Shown here piece by piece: positions 43,493 to 52,593 of a stretch of 59,632 bases of DNA. The notes under the pieces are model-generated. The model had not been told where the DNA came from. It worked only from the letters and a program-made list of their open reading frames with translations, and did not search any database. The DNA lies in NCBI GenBank assembly GCA_045616125.1, contig JAZLGC010000048.1, positions 1 through 59,632 on the forward strand, in the 5' to 3' direction. The DNA comes from Treponema_I sp045616125 (GTDB taxonomy: Bacteria; Spirochaetota; Spirochaetia; Treponematales; Treponemataceae). Position numbers and translations under genes: made by a program. How positions within the stretch are numbered: the first letter of the stretch is position 1; each line of letters opens with the position of its first letter.

Positions 43493-44175
43493 TGCGCTCC
43501 CCTTTTTTCAGTTTTGCTCTCATCCGGCCGGTTAAACGCCATCAGAATGGTACTTGCAAGAAGCAGCAGGCACGATACCCAGATAGCCCTGATGCCGGTA
43601 GCAAGCGTCAGCAGTCCGCCAAAGCCGGCACCTGCTGCAAATATCATAATAATGCCAAAATAGTTAATTGCGGAATCAAGTTGCGCTTTATTATGCGTTC
43701 TTAAAAATTTAGACAGCTGGGCTGTTCCGGATCTCAGGTTTCCAATACACATGGTGCTGGCAAAACCGTTGCCGTTCACTGTTCTGAAACTTTGTACCTG
43801 CATGGCACAGGAAAAAGAAACAAGTGCATTGGCAATGCTGTTGCAGGATACGGGTAATAGACCGACCACAAACAGAATCAGAATCTCTCCCAGCAGTATC
43901 CCCTGCCGCCAGTGCAGTTTTTCAGACTGCTTATACCGGTATTCCATGCATTCTGCCAGAAAAACACCTGCAGCAAAGGCCAGCACCGGAATAAGATATC
44001 CACATGCCATCCGGACATTACCGGACATAAGGTGCTGGCTCAACAGAACGATGTTACCGGTCTGTGCATTGGCAAAAACGTGGTCGCGGATATTATAGGT
44101 ATACGCATCCTGCAAACCGCCGGAAAGAGCAAGTAAAGCACTGTTCAAAAAAGATTCAGAAACCTGTTTTTTCAT
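43489..44175 (-). CDS. DUF1275 (YoaK) family membrane protein
   Basis: A 228-residue integral membrane protein with about six helices. ALLALSGGLQDAYTYNIRDHVFANAQTGN and GNLRSGTAQLSKFLR match the DUF1275 signature segments. Function is unknown. The start lies 7 nt after a good -10, and the following rel gene begins inside its stop with GGGGAG. Confidence 0.88.
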   Translation of the reverse strand: MKKQVSESFLNSALLALSGGLQDAYTYNIRDHVFANAQTGNIVLLSQHLMSGNVRMACGYLIPVLAFAAGVFLAECMEYRYKQSEKLHWRQGILLGEILILFVVGLLPVSCNSIANALVSFSCAMQVQSFRTVNGNGFASTMCIGNLRSGTAQLSKFLRTHNKAQLDSAINYFGIIMIFAAGAGFGGLLTLATGIRAIWVSCLLLLASTILMAFNRPDESKTEKRGAQ

Positions 44176-44182
44176 TACTTAC

Positions 44183-44242
44183 GTTATACCACGCAAAACA
44201 GTATGTGACAAAGGCTGTATCCGGGCGTACAATGAATCATTA
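44183..44242. promoter_or_regulatory. Divergent leaderless promoters with overlapping -35 boxes
   Basis: Minus: TTGTCA (44211-44206), 17 bp, TATAAC (44188-44183), 7 nt to ATG 44175. Plus: GTGACA (44205-44210), 17 bp, TACAAT (44228-44233), 8 nt to ATG 44242. The two -35 boxes share five base pairs, so the promoters compete. Confidence 0.75.
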
Positions 44243-46143
44243 TGAATAACGACCAACTCAGTATTTTATATCCCCATTACGATGAATCCCAGTTCAAAAC
44301 TCTGTCTCCTGTTACCTGCCATGACCTGGCTCTTGATACCATCAGTCAGGCATTGAGTCCTGACGCCAAAGAACAACAGCTGATTCTTATGGTGCTGTCA
44401 AAGATGACTGCAAATCCGGAAACTGCTGCGTTCCGTGCCGATGTTTTTGAAGATATTCTCCGGCTGCCGGGTCTTCGCAAAGAAATTATGGAACTGCTGG
44501 ATAAAGTAAAGTTTCTGCAGGATTTTTCCAGCTTGAAAAAAGATTTTGACACCCAGGCCGATATGTGGGATCTGCTGCACCGGCTGGAAGAAATACATGA
44601 TTACATTACCTGTGTTGAATCGATTCAGGCGTGTCTTGGGAAATACGACATACAGTCGGAAGGTCTGAAGAATCTGCTGAAGTCAGTAAAAGAGATTTAC
44701 GAAGAAGCAAGTTTCTCTGAGCTGAAAACAGATATTCGCGAGCTGAAGGCAAATACCGGCAATCTGCAGAGTATTACTGTGGGCATTAACCTGAATGAAC
44801 GTTTTGAAGCAGTGCAGGTTGGCCTTGTCAGCGTAAACAGCAAACCTTTCCGGCATTCAAATATCGTCAGTCATTTTTCTCAGGCACTGAGTACCAAAGA
44901 GGGATTGAGAGAAACAGAGGAATGGAACGGCGATATGCACTTTGAACCGGCTTCAGTAAACGATGGCGGTATCAGCGGACGCATTGAAAAAGCAGCATCA
45001 ATGACACTGATGTCACGGAATCCCATTGCATCTGGATTTCTCAGACAGAGCGTTGCAAGCAGTATGGTGAACATGCCGGAGGGAGATTATTCTCAGGGAG
45101 CTTCACGATTGATGGATAAGGCAGTAAGCCAGATGCTTCACCTTATGGTAAAGCGGCTTCGTGATGTGCTGAGTAAATATGTGTCTTTAAGCATTTACAG
45201 CATTACGGATCTGATTCCTGAGTTCATGTATTACATCCGTTATGCTGAATTTGTAGAAAAACTGACTGTCCAGGGCTATCGGTTCTGTAAGCCGACGGTT
45301 ATGGACTCTTTGCCAGGATCAGTGGCCCTGCCCGGTAACCAAGGATCCCTGATGAAAGCACGGGATATCTGGAACCTGAAACTTGCGGCTGCTGGCGGCG
45401 TTTCTTCTGCATCAGAAATTGTCCCCAACGACCTTGATTTTGATTACGACCATCTGGTGTACATTCTGACTGGTGCCAACCGAGGTGGCAAAACAACCAT
45501 TACCCAGGCAGTAGGAATTGCCTATGTGCTGGCACAGGGCGGACTGTATGTTCCCGGTTCTGCCTTTGAGTACCAGCCTCTTGATGCCGTGTACACCCAC
45601 TTTCCTGCAGATGAAGATAAAACCATGGATCTGGGCCGGTTGGGTGAAGAATGTGCCCGATTCAAAGAAATGTATACAGCCGCTACTGAGCACAGCCTGC
45701 TGCTGCTTAACGAAACCTTTTCTACCACCAGTTTTGAAGAAGGGTACTTTATTGCTACCGATGCAGTTAAGGCAATTCTTGCAAAAGGTGTACGTACCAT
45801 TTACAACACCCACATGCACAAACTGGGCTACGATGTAGAAGACCTGAACGCCGGACCCTTCGACAGGCTCAGAGATCCTAACATTCCAGCTCGTGACGCA
45901 GGATCCCTGACAAGCGACGCAGGATCCCTGAGCGCAGTCGAAGGGGCCGCAGTTTCTATCGGCGAAGGATCCCCAAACTTGTCGAATGGTCCGCAGTTAC
46001 GTGGCAGGGCGGCATCCCTTATTGTGAAGTCTGACGGGGGTAACCGTTCATTTAAAGTTGCATTGGCTCAGCCGGAAGGCATGTCCTATGCCGGTGACAT
46101 TGCAAAAAAATACGGTGTTACCCTGGAAATGCTGCTTCAGTAA
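44242..46143 (+). CDS. MutS-related ATPase
   Basis: A 633-residue protein lacking the MutS mismatch-recognition domain. The C-terminal ATPase shows Walker A TGANRGGKTT (about residue 410), LGRLGEECARFKEMY, Walker B SLLLLNETFSTTS and the H-loop TIYNTHMHKL. The first 380 residues are helical, as in the MutS clamp/lever domains. It could act in recombination or DNA structure handling like MutS2, but lacks its Smr domain. Residues about 538-585 are encoded by three palindromic repeat units, making an insertion between the H-loop and the final helices. Its last 26 bp overlap prmC on the other strand. Confidence 0.85.
   Translation: MNNDQLSILYPHYDESQFKTLSPVTCHDLALDTISQALSPDAKEQQLILMVLSKMTANPETAAFRADVFEDILRLPGLRKEIMELLDKVKFLQDFSSLKKDFDTQADMWDLLHRLEEIHDYITCVESIQACLGKYDIQSEGLKNLLKSVKEIYEEASFSELKTDIRELKANTGNLQSITVGINLNERFEAVQVGLVSVNSKPFRHSNIVSHFSQALSTKEGLRETEEWNGDMHFEPASVNDGGISGRIEKAASMTLMSRNPIASGFLRQSVASSMVNMPEGDYSQGASRLMDKAVSQMLHLMVKRLRDVLSKYVSLSIYSITDLIPEFMYYIRYAEFVEKLTVQGYRFCKPTVMDSLPGSVALPGNQGSLMKARDIWNLKLAAAGGVSSASEIVPNDLDFDYDHLVYILTGANRGGKTTITQAVGIAYVLAQGGLYVPGSAFEYQPLDAVYTHFPADEDKTMDLGRLGEECARFKEMYTAATEHSLLLLNETFSTTSFEEGYFIATDAVKAILAKGVRTIYNTHMHKLGYDVEDLNAGPFDRLRDPNIPARDAGSLTSDAGSLSAVEGAAVSIGEGSPNLSNGPQLRGRAASLIVKSDGGNRSFKVALAQPEGMSYAGDIAKKYGVTLEMLLQ
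45853..45992. repeat. Three family A repeats translated inside the MutS-like gene
   Basis: GGACCCTTCGACAGGCTCAG (45853), GGATCCCTGAGCGCAGTCGA (45922) and GGATCCCCAAACTTGTCGAA (45967) with partial copies between. The frame stays open, yielding a Gly/Ser/Asp-rich stretch (GSLTSDAGSLSAVEG). Confidence 0.8.
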
Positions 46144-47143
46144 GCCGAAGCATGCCGGCAAGATCTTTGTGGATACGCACATGGGTAAAACCTGCAGATT
46201 CTGCAAGTCTTGCAGCTTCTTCTGCATTGTACTCGCCGGTTTCCAGCAGCATGACGCTGCCGGGAGCCATGTATTGCGGCGCCTGTTCCAGAATGGTGCG
46301 GACCAGATTCAAGCCGTCAGTACCACCATCCAAAGCAAGACGTGGTTCACTGCGGCCATCAGTTAAAAGGTCTGAAGTTACTTCAGTGGGCACATAGGGC
46401 GGATTAGTCAATAGGACATGGCAACGCAGGCTCCCTGATTCGCAGCGCAGGATCCCTGAGGCTGTCGAAGGCTCCGCAGGAAGTGCACTCCATAGGTTTC
46501 CCTGGCAGAACTTCAAGCAACCGGCTATTTCTTCCGGCAACAGTCGCCGGGCGTTTCCCCGGGCCACATCCAGTGCTTCTAAGGAAATGTCAGTTGCAAA
46601 CATCATAAGGCGATTACAAAGAACTGCGGCACCCAACCGCTGGTACAGTTGCAGCAGTACACTGATGGCAATGCAGCCGCTCCCCGTACACATATCAACA
46701 ACGGTCAGACTCTCCTCTTTGTCATCCCGAACTCGATTCGGGATCTCTGCAATCTTCCCACAAATCAACTCTACCGCACGCTCCACCAGAATTTCCGTAT
46801 CCGGTTTCGGAATAAGAACTGCAGGCGTTACATAAAATGAGTAGCCGTAAAACTCTTTTTCCTGAATCAGATACGCAATGGGAAAACCGGTAAGACGGCG
46901 CTGGAATAACTGATTCAACTGCTCCAGCTGTTCTGCTGCAAGCAATGCATCATCATGGGCAAAAAGCCAGCTGCGGTCTTTATGCAGTACAAACTGCAAA
47001 AGACAATCAGTATCCAGTTCCGGAGTAGCGCGTACTGCCTCATTTGAACAGGACCGCAGCAACATACGGCCCGCAAGACGCACTTCCCTGATTGAATGAT
47101 TTCCATTGTCCTGTACCAGACATACCGATTTCTGAGTGTTCAT
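46118..47143 (-). CDS. prmC: Peptide chain release factor N5-glutamine methyltransferase PrmC
   Basis: A 341-residue enzyme that methylates the GGQ glutamine of release factors. Visible features: helical N-domain, FYGYSFYVTPAVLIPKPDTEILVERAVEL, motif I VVDMCTGSGCIAIS, and catalytic NPPYVPTE. It is about 60 residues longer than usual because two palindromic repeats are translated in frame: one before motif I (EIPNRVRDDKEES) and one just before NPPY (EPSTASGILRCESGS). The start follows TATACT by 7 nt (leaderless). Confidence 0.93.
   Translation of the reverse strand: MNTQKSVCLVQDNGNHSIREVRLAGRMLLRSCSNEAVRATPELDTDCLLQFVLHKDRSWLFAHDDALLAAEQLEQLNQLFQRRLTGFPIAYLIQEKEFYGYSFYVTPAVLIPKPDTEILVERAVELICGKIAEIPNRVRDDKEESLTVVDMCTGSGCIAISVLLQLYQRLGAAVLCNRLMMFATDISLEALDVARGNARRLLPEEIAGCLKFCQGNLWSALPAEPSTASGILRCESGSLRCHVLLTNPPYVPTEVTSDLLTDGRSEPRLALDGGTDGLNLVRTILEQAPQYMAPGSVMLLETGEYNAEEAARLAESAGFTHVRIHKDLAGMLRLTEAAFPG
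46431..46475. repeat. Family A compound repeat inside prmC
   Basis: CTCCCTGATTC, then GCAGGATCCCTGAGGCTGTC and GAAGGCTCC on the plus strand; prmC reads the other strand. The same compound unit occurs in the ABC ATPase gene at 54517-54573, read in the opposite orientation. Confidence 0.8.
46721..46746. repeat. Family B repeat inside prmC
   Basis: GTCATCCCGAACTCGATTCG followed by GGATCT, translated as PNRVRDD on the minus strand directly upstream of the SAM-binding motif I. Confidence 0.75.
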
Positions 47144-47150
47144 GCAGCCA

Positions 47151-47156
47151 AGTATA
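47151..47156 (-). promoter_or_regulatory. Leaderless-type -10 of prmC
   Basis: TATACT on the minus strand, 7 nt before ATG 47143, with no ribosome site. The -35 is not clear. Confidence 0.45.
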
Positions 47157-47230
47157 ACAGAATTAGACGCTGTTATGTTTCAATGATATACTTATGAAGA
47201 TATTTTTTTGGAGATACATCGGAGATACAA

Positions 47231-48055
47231 ATGAAACGATTTATTGCATTCCTTATGTGCACTGTCATGGCCACAATCTGTTTTGCACAGAGTGCCGAAC
47301 TGAAAGAAGAGATTAAGCACTATGTTTTATATTGTTCAGTTCCTATTCCCGGCACTGACTATGCAATGCTCACTACAGAAGTAACCCAGGAACTGTACAG
47401 TAAAGTAATGGGATACAACATCAGCAAATACCAGAACGATGAACTGCCTGTAACAAACGTAAGTTTTTATGACGCCATTGTGTTCTGCAACACTCTGAGC
47501 ACTATTTTCGACCTTACCCCGGTATACAGCGTCAAAAAGACTACCAATGTTGCTTCATGGAAATATACACCGGGAAAAATGGCAGCAATCAGTGATCCGA
47601 TTAAAGTAGACGAAAAAGCCAACGGGTTCAGATTACCAACCGCCGCTGAATGGGAGTACTGCGCTGCTGCCGGAGACTCATTCAAATACAGCGGAAGCGA
47701 CAATGCCGATGAAGTTGCCTGGCACACCAACAACTCAAAAAGCGGCTCTGCTATGATAGTTGCCCAGAAAAAACCAAATGCATGGGGCCTGTACGATATG
47801 AGCGGTAATGTCAGCGAATGGGTGTATGATACCGACACCTCACGGGGAGGGGAATTCCGTATTCTGAAAGGTGGTTCCAAAAACGATTACCCCAAATCAT
47901 GCACCATCACTTCTTCATCATCTCAGAAAGCTTCCTCGCACTACGCAGACATGGGATTCAGATTCATTTTTGTACCAGAACCTGAAGTAACTGAGCAGAA
48001 CCCCACTTCTCTGGACCGAAACGCCGGCTCATCAATGCCACGCTTAAAGATGTAG
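47231..48055 (+). CDS. Exported SUMF1/formylglycine-generating-enzyme-like protein
   Basis: A 274-residue protein with a signal peptide (MKRFIAFLMCTVMATICFAQ). The body is a SUMF1/FGE-sulfatase fold: YAMLTTEVTQELYSKVMG, LPVTNVSFYDAIVFCNTLS, GFRLPTAAEWEYCAAAG, WGLYDMSGNVSEWVYD, ILKGGSKND, and GFRFIF. The paired catalytic cysteines of true FGE near the C-terminus are not evident, so it is probably a binding or structural member, a group abundant in treponemes. The leader contains GGAGATACA twice, 11 nt apart; the nearer copy serves as ribosome site. HydE follows 10 bp downstream. Confidence 0.85.
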   Translation: MKRFIAFLMCTVMATICFAQSAELKEEIKHYVLYCSVPIPGTDYAMLTTEVTQELYSKVMGYNISKYQNDELPVTNVSFYDAIVFCNTLSTIFDLTPVYSVKKTTNVASWKYTPGKMAAISDPIKVDEKANGFRLPTAAEWEYCAAAGDSFKYSGSDNADEVAWHTNNSKSGSAMIVAQKKPNAWGLYDMSGNVSEWVYDTDTSRGGEFRILKGGSKNDYPKSCTITSSSSQKASSHYADMGFRFIFVPEPEVTEQNPTSLDRNAGSSMPRLKM

Positions 48056-48065
48056 ATTTCATACC

Positions 48066-49106
48066 ATGCAAAAAGTTATTGAAGACGTAAAAAAGTTTCA
48101 GACCATTACCCGGGAACAGTTGGCGCAGCTTCTTACCATGGACGAAAGTCTTGCAAAGGAGCTGCTGTACCCGGAAGCCAGACGTGTTGCCGACAGTATT
48201 TACGGCAACAAGGTCTTTACCCGCGGCCTTATTGAATTTACCAACTACTGCCGAAACGACTGCTATTACTGCGGCATTCGCTGCAGTAACCGGCATGCCC
48301 AGCGATACCGGCTGACAGAAGAAGAAATCCTTTCCTGCTGTGATGAAGGCTATGAGCTGGGATTCCGCACCTTTGTCCTGCAGGGCGGCGAAGACATGTC
48401 CTATTCCGATGACGATATGTGCCGCATCATCAGTGCCATCAGAAATCGGTTTCCGGACTGTGCCATTACCCTTTCCATTGGTGAACGGGAACGTGAAAGC
48501 TACCTGAAATATTATGACGCCGGCGCCAACCGGTACCTACTGCGCCACGAAACTGCAGATAGAGACCATTACCGCCGGCTGCATCCGGAAAACCTTTCTC
48601 TGGAACACCGCATGAATTGTCTTCGGGAACTGCGGGATATCGGGTATCAGGTGGGCTGCGGCTTTATGGTAGGTTCACCGGGACAAACCATAGATACGCT
48701 GCATAAGGATTTGATGTTCATAAAAGAACTGCAGCCCCATATGGTAGGCATCGGGCCCTTTATCCCGGCAGCCGGTACCCCCTTTGCCGGCGAAAAACCA
48801 GGAACGCTGGAGCAGACACTGCGTCTTTTATCCATTATCAGGCTGATTCATCCCCAGGTGCTGCTGCCGGCAACCACCGCTCTTGGAACAATCCACCCGC
48901 AGGGCAGGGAACTGGGCATCCTTGCCGGAGCAAACGTTGTCATGCCCAACCTGTCGCCGGTAGCCGTGCGCAAAAAGTATGCATTATATGACAATAAAAT
49001 CTGTACCGGAGAAGAAGCCGCCGAATGCCGTGGCTGTCTTGGCCGCCGCGTCATGTCAGTCGGCTGCGAACTTGCCATCGACCGCGGCGACAGTTTAGTT
49101 CAGTAA
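48066..49106 (+). CDS. hydE: [FeFe] hydrogenase maturation radical SAM protein HydE
   Basis: A 346-residue radical SAM enzyme. The cluster-binding motif is C62-x3-C66-x2-C69 in NYCRNDCYYCGIRCSN, followed by FVLQGGEDMSYSD and RYLLRHETADRDHYRRLHP, both typical of HydE, and VGCGFMVGSPGQTIDTL. C-terminal TTALGTIHPQGRELGILAGANVVMPNLSP completes the barrel. HydE helps build the dithiolate-containing H-cluster. HydF and HydG are not in the window. There is no obvious ribosome site, so it may be coupled to the SUMF1 gene. Confidence 0.9.
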   Translation: MQKVIEDVKKFQTITREQLAQLLTMDESLAKELLYPEARRVADSIYGNKVFTRGLIEFTNYCRNDCYYCGIRCSNRHAQRYRLTEEEILSCCDEGYELGFRTFVLQGGEDMSYSDDDMCRIISAIRNRFPDCAITLSIGERERESYLKYYDAGANRYLLRHETADRDHYRRLHPENLSLEHRMNCLRELRDIGYQVGCGFMVGSPGQTIDTLHKDLMFIKELQPHMVGIGPFIPAAGTPFAGEKPGTLEQTLRLLSIIRLIHPQVLLPATTALGTIHPQGRELGILAGANVVMPNLSPVAVRKKYALYDNKICTGEEAAECRGCLGRRVMSVGCELAIDRGDSLVQ

Positions 49107-49150
49107 ACGCTGGTTCCGTAGTGGCGGCTTATATCAGTAGCCGCAGGGTA

Positions 49151-50311
49151 TCAACAGCTTCTTGTGCAGAATGCTTTCAGGCGGTTCAGGGCATCCTGCA
49201 CAATGGCGCGGGAAGTAGCCAGGTTCATGCGGACAAAGGATTCTCCACCTTTGCCGTACTGATTGCCTTCACTTAACACAAGGCCGGTTTTTGAGCGCAG
49301 GCGGCTGGCAAAGGTCTCACCATCAAGGCCAGTAGCAGAAATATCAAGCCAGATAAGATAGGTTGCGTCAGAAGAAATGGCTTTTATTGCAGGTAGCTCA
49401 GAAGCCACAAAAGATTCTACCAGCCGCCGGTTTTCCCAGACATATGAACGCAGTTCTTCAAGCCACGGGCCGCCTTTTGTATAGGCACTGACAGCACCCT
49501 GCACGGCAAAGGCATTGGGTTCACCACATTCATCGGTGTTAATGCCGCGCCACACTTTATGACGCAGGTTGGCATTGGGAACAACAACTGCTGCCGTACC
49601 CAGCCCTGCCAGGTTAAAGGTCTTGGTAGGAGCCACAGCCATAATGCAGTTGTTCCTGCAGGTTTCATTTACGCTGGCAAAGGGAACATACAGTTTTCCA
49701 GGTTCCGTAATATCACAGTGAATTTCATCGCTGAGCACCACCACATTGTTGGCAGCACACAGTTCCCCAATTTTGGACAGTTCAGCAGCGCTCCAGATTT
49801 TCCCTACCGGGTTCTGCGGATTACACAGAATCATCAGAGACACCTGCGGATCCTGCAGTCTCTGCTCCAGATCAGCAAAATCAATGCGGTAGGAAGAACC
49901 GTCATACACCAGCTGGCATTCCACCGGATTACGGCCGTTATTTACAATAGAATTGTAGAAAATATTGTAGGTTGGTGTTAAAAGAAGCACCTTTTCGCCC
50001 GGTGTGGTAATTTTTCTGACCGTACTGGAAATAGTGGGAACAACGCCGGTAGAGAAAATGAGCCAGTCTTTCTGAATTTCAAAATCATAGCGGGTTTTCC
50101 ACCAGGTGATGTAGGAGTTTTCCCACTCAGTAGTCGTTTCCGCATAGCCATAGGCCCCAAGCTGAGCTCGTTCCAGAATGGCAGCCTTGATTTCCGGTGC
50201 TGTATCAAAATCCATATCAGCAACCCACAGGGGAAGTTCATCGGCACCCACATTCCATTTCATTGAGTTAGTGCCCCGTCTGTCTGCAATGCTGTCAAAT
50301 TCGTATGTCAT
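49151..50311 (-). CDS. patB: MalY/PatB family cystathionine beta-lyase-like aminotransferase
   Basis: A 386-residue PLP enzyme of fold type I. WVADMDFDTAPEIKAAI, GVVPTISSTVRKIT, LCNPQNPVGKIW, VVLSDEIHCDI and the PLP lysine in APTKTFNLAG are diagnostic of MalY/PatB. Expected reaction: C-S lysis of cystathionine or cysteine to pyruvate, ammonia and thiol or sulfide. The gene is followed upstream on the same strand by DUF3737, a pairing seen in other anaerobes (from memory). GGGGAAGGG precedes the ATG. Confidence 0.92.
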   Translation of the reverse strand: MTYEFDSIADRRGTNSMKWNVGADELPLWVADMDFDTAPEIKAAILERAQLGAYGYAETTTEWENSYITWWKTRYDFEIQKDWLIFSTGVVPTISSTVRKITTPGEKVLLLTPTYNIFYNSIVNNGRNPVECQLVYDGSSYRIDFADLEQRLQDPQVSLMILCNPQNPVGKIWSAAELSKIGELCAANNVVVLSDEIHCDITEPGKLYVPFASVNETCRNNCIMAVAPTKTFNLAGLGTAAVVVPNANLRHKVWRGINTDECGEPNAFAVQGAVSAYTKGGPWLEELRSYVWENRRLVESFVASELPAIKAISSDATYLIWLDISATGLDGETFASRLRSKTGLVLSEGNQYGKGGESFVRMNLATSRAIVQDALNRLKAFCTRSC

Positions 50312-50334
50312 ACTGCCCTTCCCCTTTCAAGCCG

Positions 50335-51222
50335 TTACCGGTATTCGTGACCGTCAGTAATGCCCCGGTCTACAGTTCCGATTTTATCACAGATAATTTC
50401 GGTCTTAGAAGGATCGATTTTCGTCTCATCCAGCTGAAGGACTTCAATTTCATCAGCCTTGATTCTACCGGAAATAGGATTTTTAATGCTCAGAACGCGG
50501 CCATGAATATCAGCATCGATATTAGAACAGTATTCAAATGCCAGATCAGTGTTCAGCAGCGTACAGTTTTCAAGCTTAAGCCCATCGATGTAACAAAATC
50601 CCTGATTGCTTTCAATGGTACAGTTTACAAACCGCAGGTTCTTTGAATTCCAGCCGATATATTCACCGATGATAACTGAGTCATATACGGTTACGTTTTC
50701 GCAGTTCCAGAATGAATCTTTGCTGATAAGGCGTGAATTGCGTACTTCGATGTTTTTTCCGCCATCAAAGAAATAGTTGCCGCTCAGATTGAAGTTTTCG
50801 CACTTCATGTTGCTTGAGTTCATGGCAAAGTAGTCGCCTTTAGCCTGTACGTCTTTCAGGGTAACGTTGTCGCAGGTCCACAGAGTTTCGGCAGCGTTGG
50901 TGAAAATAACGTTTTCAAGAGTGATGTTCTTGCAGCGGCGGAATTCTTTTGGGGCATCAATCTGAACGCCCTTAAAGTGCAGGTCGTTGGTGTACCAGAT
51001 GCCGGATCGTCCCATTTCAAAGATTACGCTGTCCTGTACGTTTACATTGTTTGAATACCACATGGGGTACTTATAGCGGAAAGAAGTACCGCTGATGTCT
51101 ACGTTTTCTGAATGTTTTAATGGAGATTCACCATCTTCAAAAATTGAATGTACTATACGGGCATCTTTTACCTGATAAAGAGCGCGTTCACCGGTCAGTT
51201 TTTTCTCTGTAATGTCGTGCAT
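50335..51222 (-). CDS. DUF3737 family protein (right-handed beta-helix-like)
   Basis: A 295-residue protein made of short repeats with regular N/F/W positions (SENVDISGTSFRYKYPMWYSNNV, CKNITLENVIFTNAAETLWTCDNV, KNIEVRNSRLISKDSFWNCENV), the pattern of a pectate-lyase-like beta helix. No signal peptide is present, so it is probably cytoplasmic. Function is unknown. Start supported by AAGGAGA. It is upstream of patB with a 23-bp gap, so they form an operon. Confidence 0.85.
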   Translation of the reverse strand: MHDITEKKLTGERALYQVKDARIVHSIFEDGESPLKHSENVDISGTSFRYKYPMWYSNNVNVQDSVIFEMGRSGIWYTNDLHFKGVQIDAPKEFRRCKNITLENVIFTNAAETLWTCDNVTLKDVQAKGDYFAMNSSNMKCENFNLSGNYFFDGGKNIEVRNSRLISKDSFWNCENVTVYDSVIIGEYIGWNSKNLRFVNCTIESNQGFCYIDGLKLENCTLLNTDLAFEYCSNIDADIHGRVLSIKNPISGRIKADEIEVLQLDETKIDPSKTEIICDKIGTVDRGITDGHEYR

Positions 51223-51332
51223 AAAACTTCTCCTTGTAGCCTCCGTGGCAGTTATAATAGCCCCGACTGCCGAGGTGCCCCCACTCTACCATACTTTTCC
51301 GTTCGTTGCTATAGGTTTAGTTAAATTAAATT

Positions 51333-51352
51333 GTATAAAATTGTTTTATACT
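51333..51352. promoter_or_regulatory. Perfect palindrome over a TATACT box between DUF3737 and ABC operons
   Basis: GTATAAAATTGTTTTATAC (8-bp arms, 3-bp spacer) overlaps the -10 TATACT at 51347-51352 for the plus strand, and by symmetry a minus-strand -10. The 51223-51552 gap otherwise holds no gene. A single dyad over a promoter of an uptake operon is a candidate repressor site; it does not match the classical Fur box. Confidence 0.5.
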
Positions 51353-51552
51353 TCTGCTGCATTCTCATCATACGCGGAGCCTCACAGCACACGTCCCTGC
51401 GTCTGTCCATCTGGATATATATAAAATAATGCAAAATGAGTATATTTATAATACCAGTTTTTCCGTATATTCACGATATGCACGGCAATATGCCACGTGC
51501 AGTGCAGAAGCCCGGCCGGATTCCGCACATATTAAAAACGGAGGACACTCCC

Positions 51553-52593
51553 ATGAAAAAATCAGTTATTCGCGTTGCATCGGCACTTTTTACTTTTACT
51601 GCCCTGCTTGCTATGACCGGCTGCAACAAATCAGAAACTGCATCGGCTGATGCAAAGAAAAGCACAAAACAGGAACTGCGCGTGTACTCAATCATCCATG
51701 ATGAAGAAACTCAGGCACTGTGTGACCTGTTTACCGAAAAAACCGGCATTCCGGTACAGTACCTCCGGGCAACTACCGGAGAACTGGTAAACCGTGTCAT
51801 TGCTGAAAAAGATGATCCACAGGCCGATGTGCTGTTAGGCGGTGCATCAAGCTACCACATTCAGGCAAATGAAGCAGGAGCCCTGCAACCTTACGCAAGT
51901 CCTGTGGCTGCCAGCTTTCCGTCATACGCAAAAGCCGCTGACAACACCTGGACCGGTTTCTGTGTACTTACCTTAGGAATCGGCATTAACAGCGACCGCT
52001 TTGCTGCCAAATTCCCCGGTATGGAAGCCCCAAAAACCTGGGATGACCTTTTAAATCCTGCATTCAAGGGTGAAATTGTCATGACTAATCCTGCTGCCAG
52101 CTCTACGGCATATCTGTTCGTACAGAATCAGCTGCAGCGCCTGGGAGAAACCGAAGGCTGGAACTATCTGCTGAATCTTGCACCTCTGGTAGGCCAGTTC
52201 CCTGACAGCGGTTCAGCCCCTGCAAAACTCATTGGTACCGGTGAATATGCTATTGGTGTAAGCTACATTCATGCGGTTGCAAAATACAAGTCACAGGGAT
52301 TCTCTGTTGATACCATTGCACCACCCCAGAGTGTAGGAGACGTTGACTGTGTTTCAATCTTAAAAAATGCAAAAAACCCTGATGCAGCACAGAAATTCGT
52401 AGACTTTATTCTCGATGCAGAAGCCCAGACACTGATGAGCAGCATTGACTTTACCATTCCGGTAAACGCCAGTGCTACAGCTCCAGATGGAAGCGTGCCA
52501 GTAAGTGCTCTGGATCTTATCGAATACGATTCGGCTTTGGCTGCAGCACAGAAAGACGAGGTTTTAGCTAAGTGGGCGAAAAACGTTCAGTAA
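51553..52593 (+). CDS. ABC transporter substrate-binding lipoprotein (iron/2-aminoethylphosphonate type)
   Basis: A 346-residue lipoprotein with lipobox LAMTGC. The body matches the class of Fe(III)/aminoethylphosphonate/thiamine binding proteins: LRVYSIIHDEETQALCDLFTEKTGI, QADVLLGGASSYHIQANEAG, TWDDLLNPAFKGEIVMTNPAASSTAY, and DCVSILKNAKNPDAAQKFVDFIL. The ligand cannot be decided from this alone; the usual Tyr ligands of FbpA are not obvious, so an anion or phosphonate is also possible. GGAGG precedes ATG 51553. Permease and ATPase genes overlap downstream. Confidence 0.87.
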   Translation: MKKSVIRVASALFTFTALLAMTGCNKSETASADAKKSTKQELRVYSIIHDEETQALCDLFTEKTGIPVQYLRATTGELVNRVIAEKDDPQADVLLGGASSYHIQANEAGALQPYASPVAASFPSYAKAADNTWTGFCVLTLGIGINSDRFAAKFPGMEAPKTWDDLLNPAFKGEIVMTNPAASSTAYLFVQNQLQRLGETEGWNYLLNLAPLVGQFPDSGSAPAKLIGTGEYAIGVSYIHAVAKYKSQGFSVDTIAPPQSVGDVDCVSILKNAKNPDAAQKFVDFILDAEAQTLMSSIDFTIPVNASATAPDGSVPVSALDLIEYDSALAAAQKDEVLAKWAKNVQ

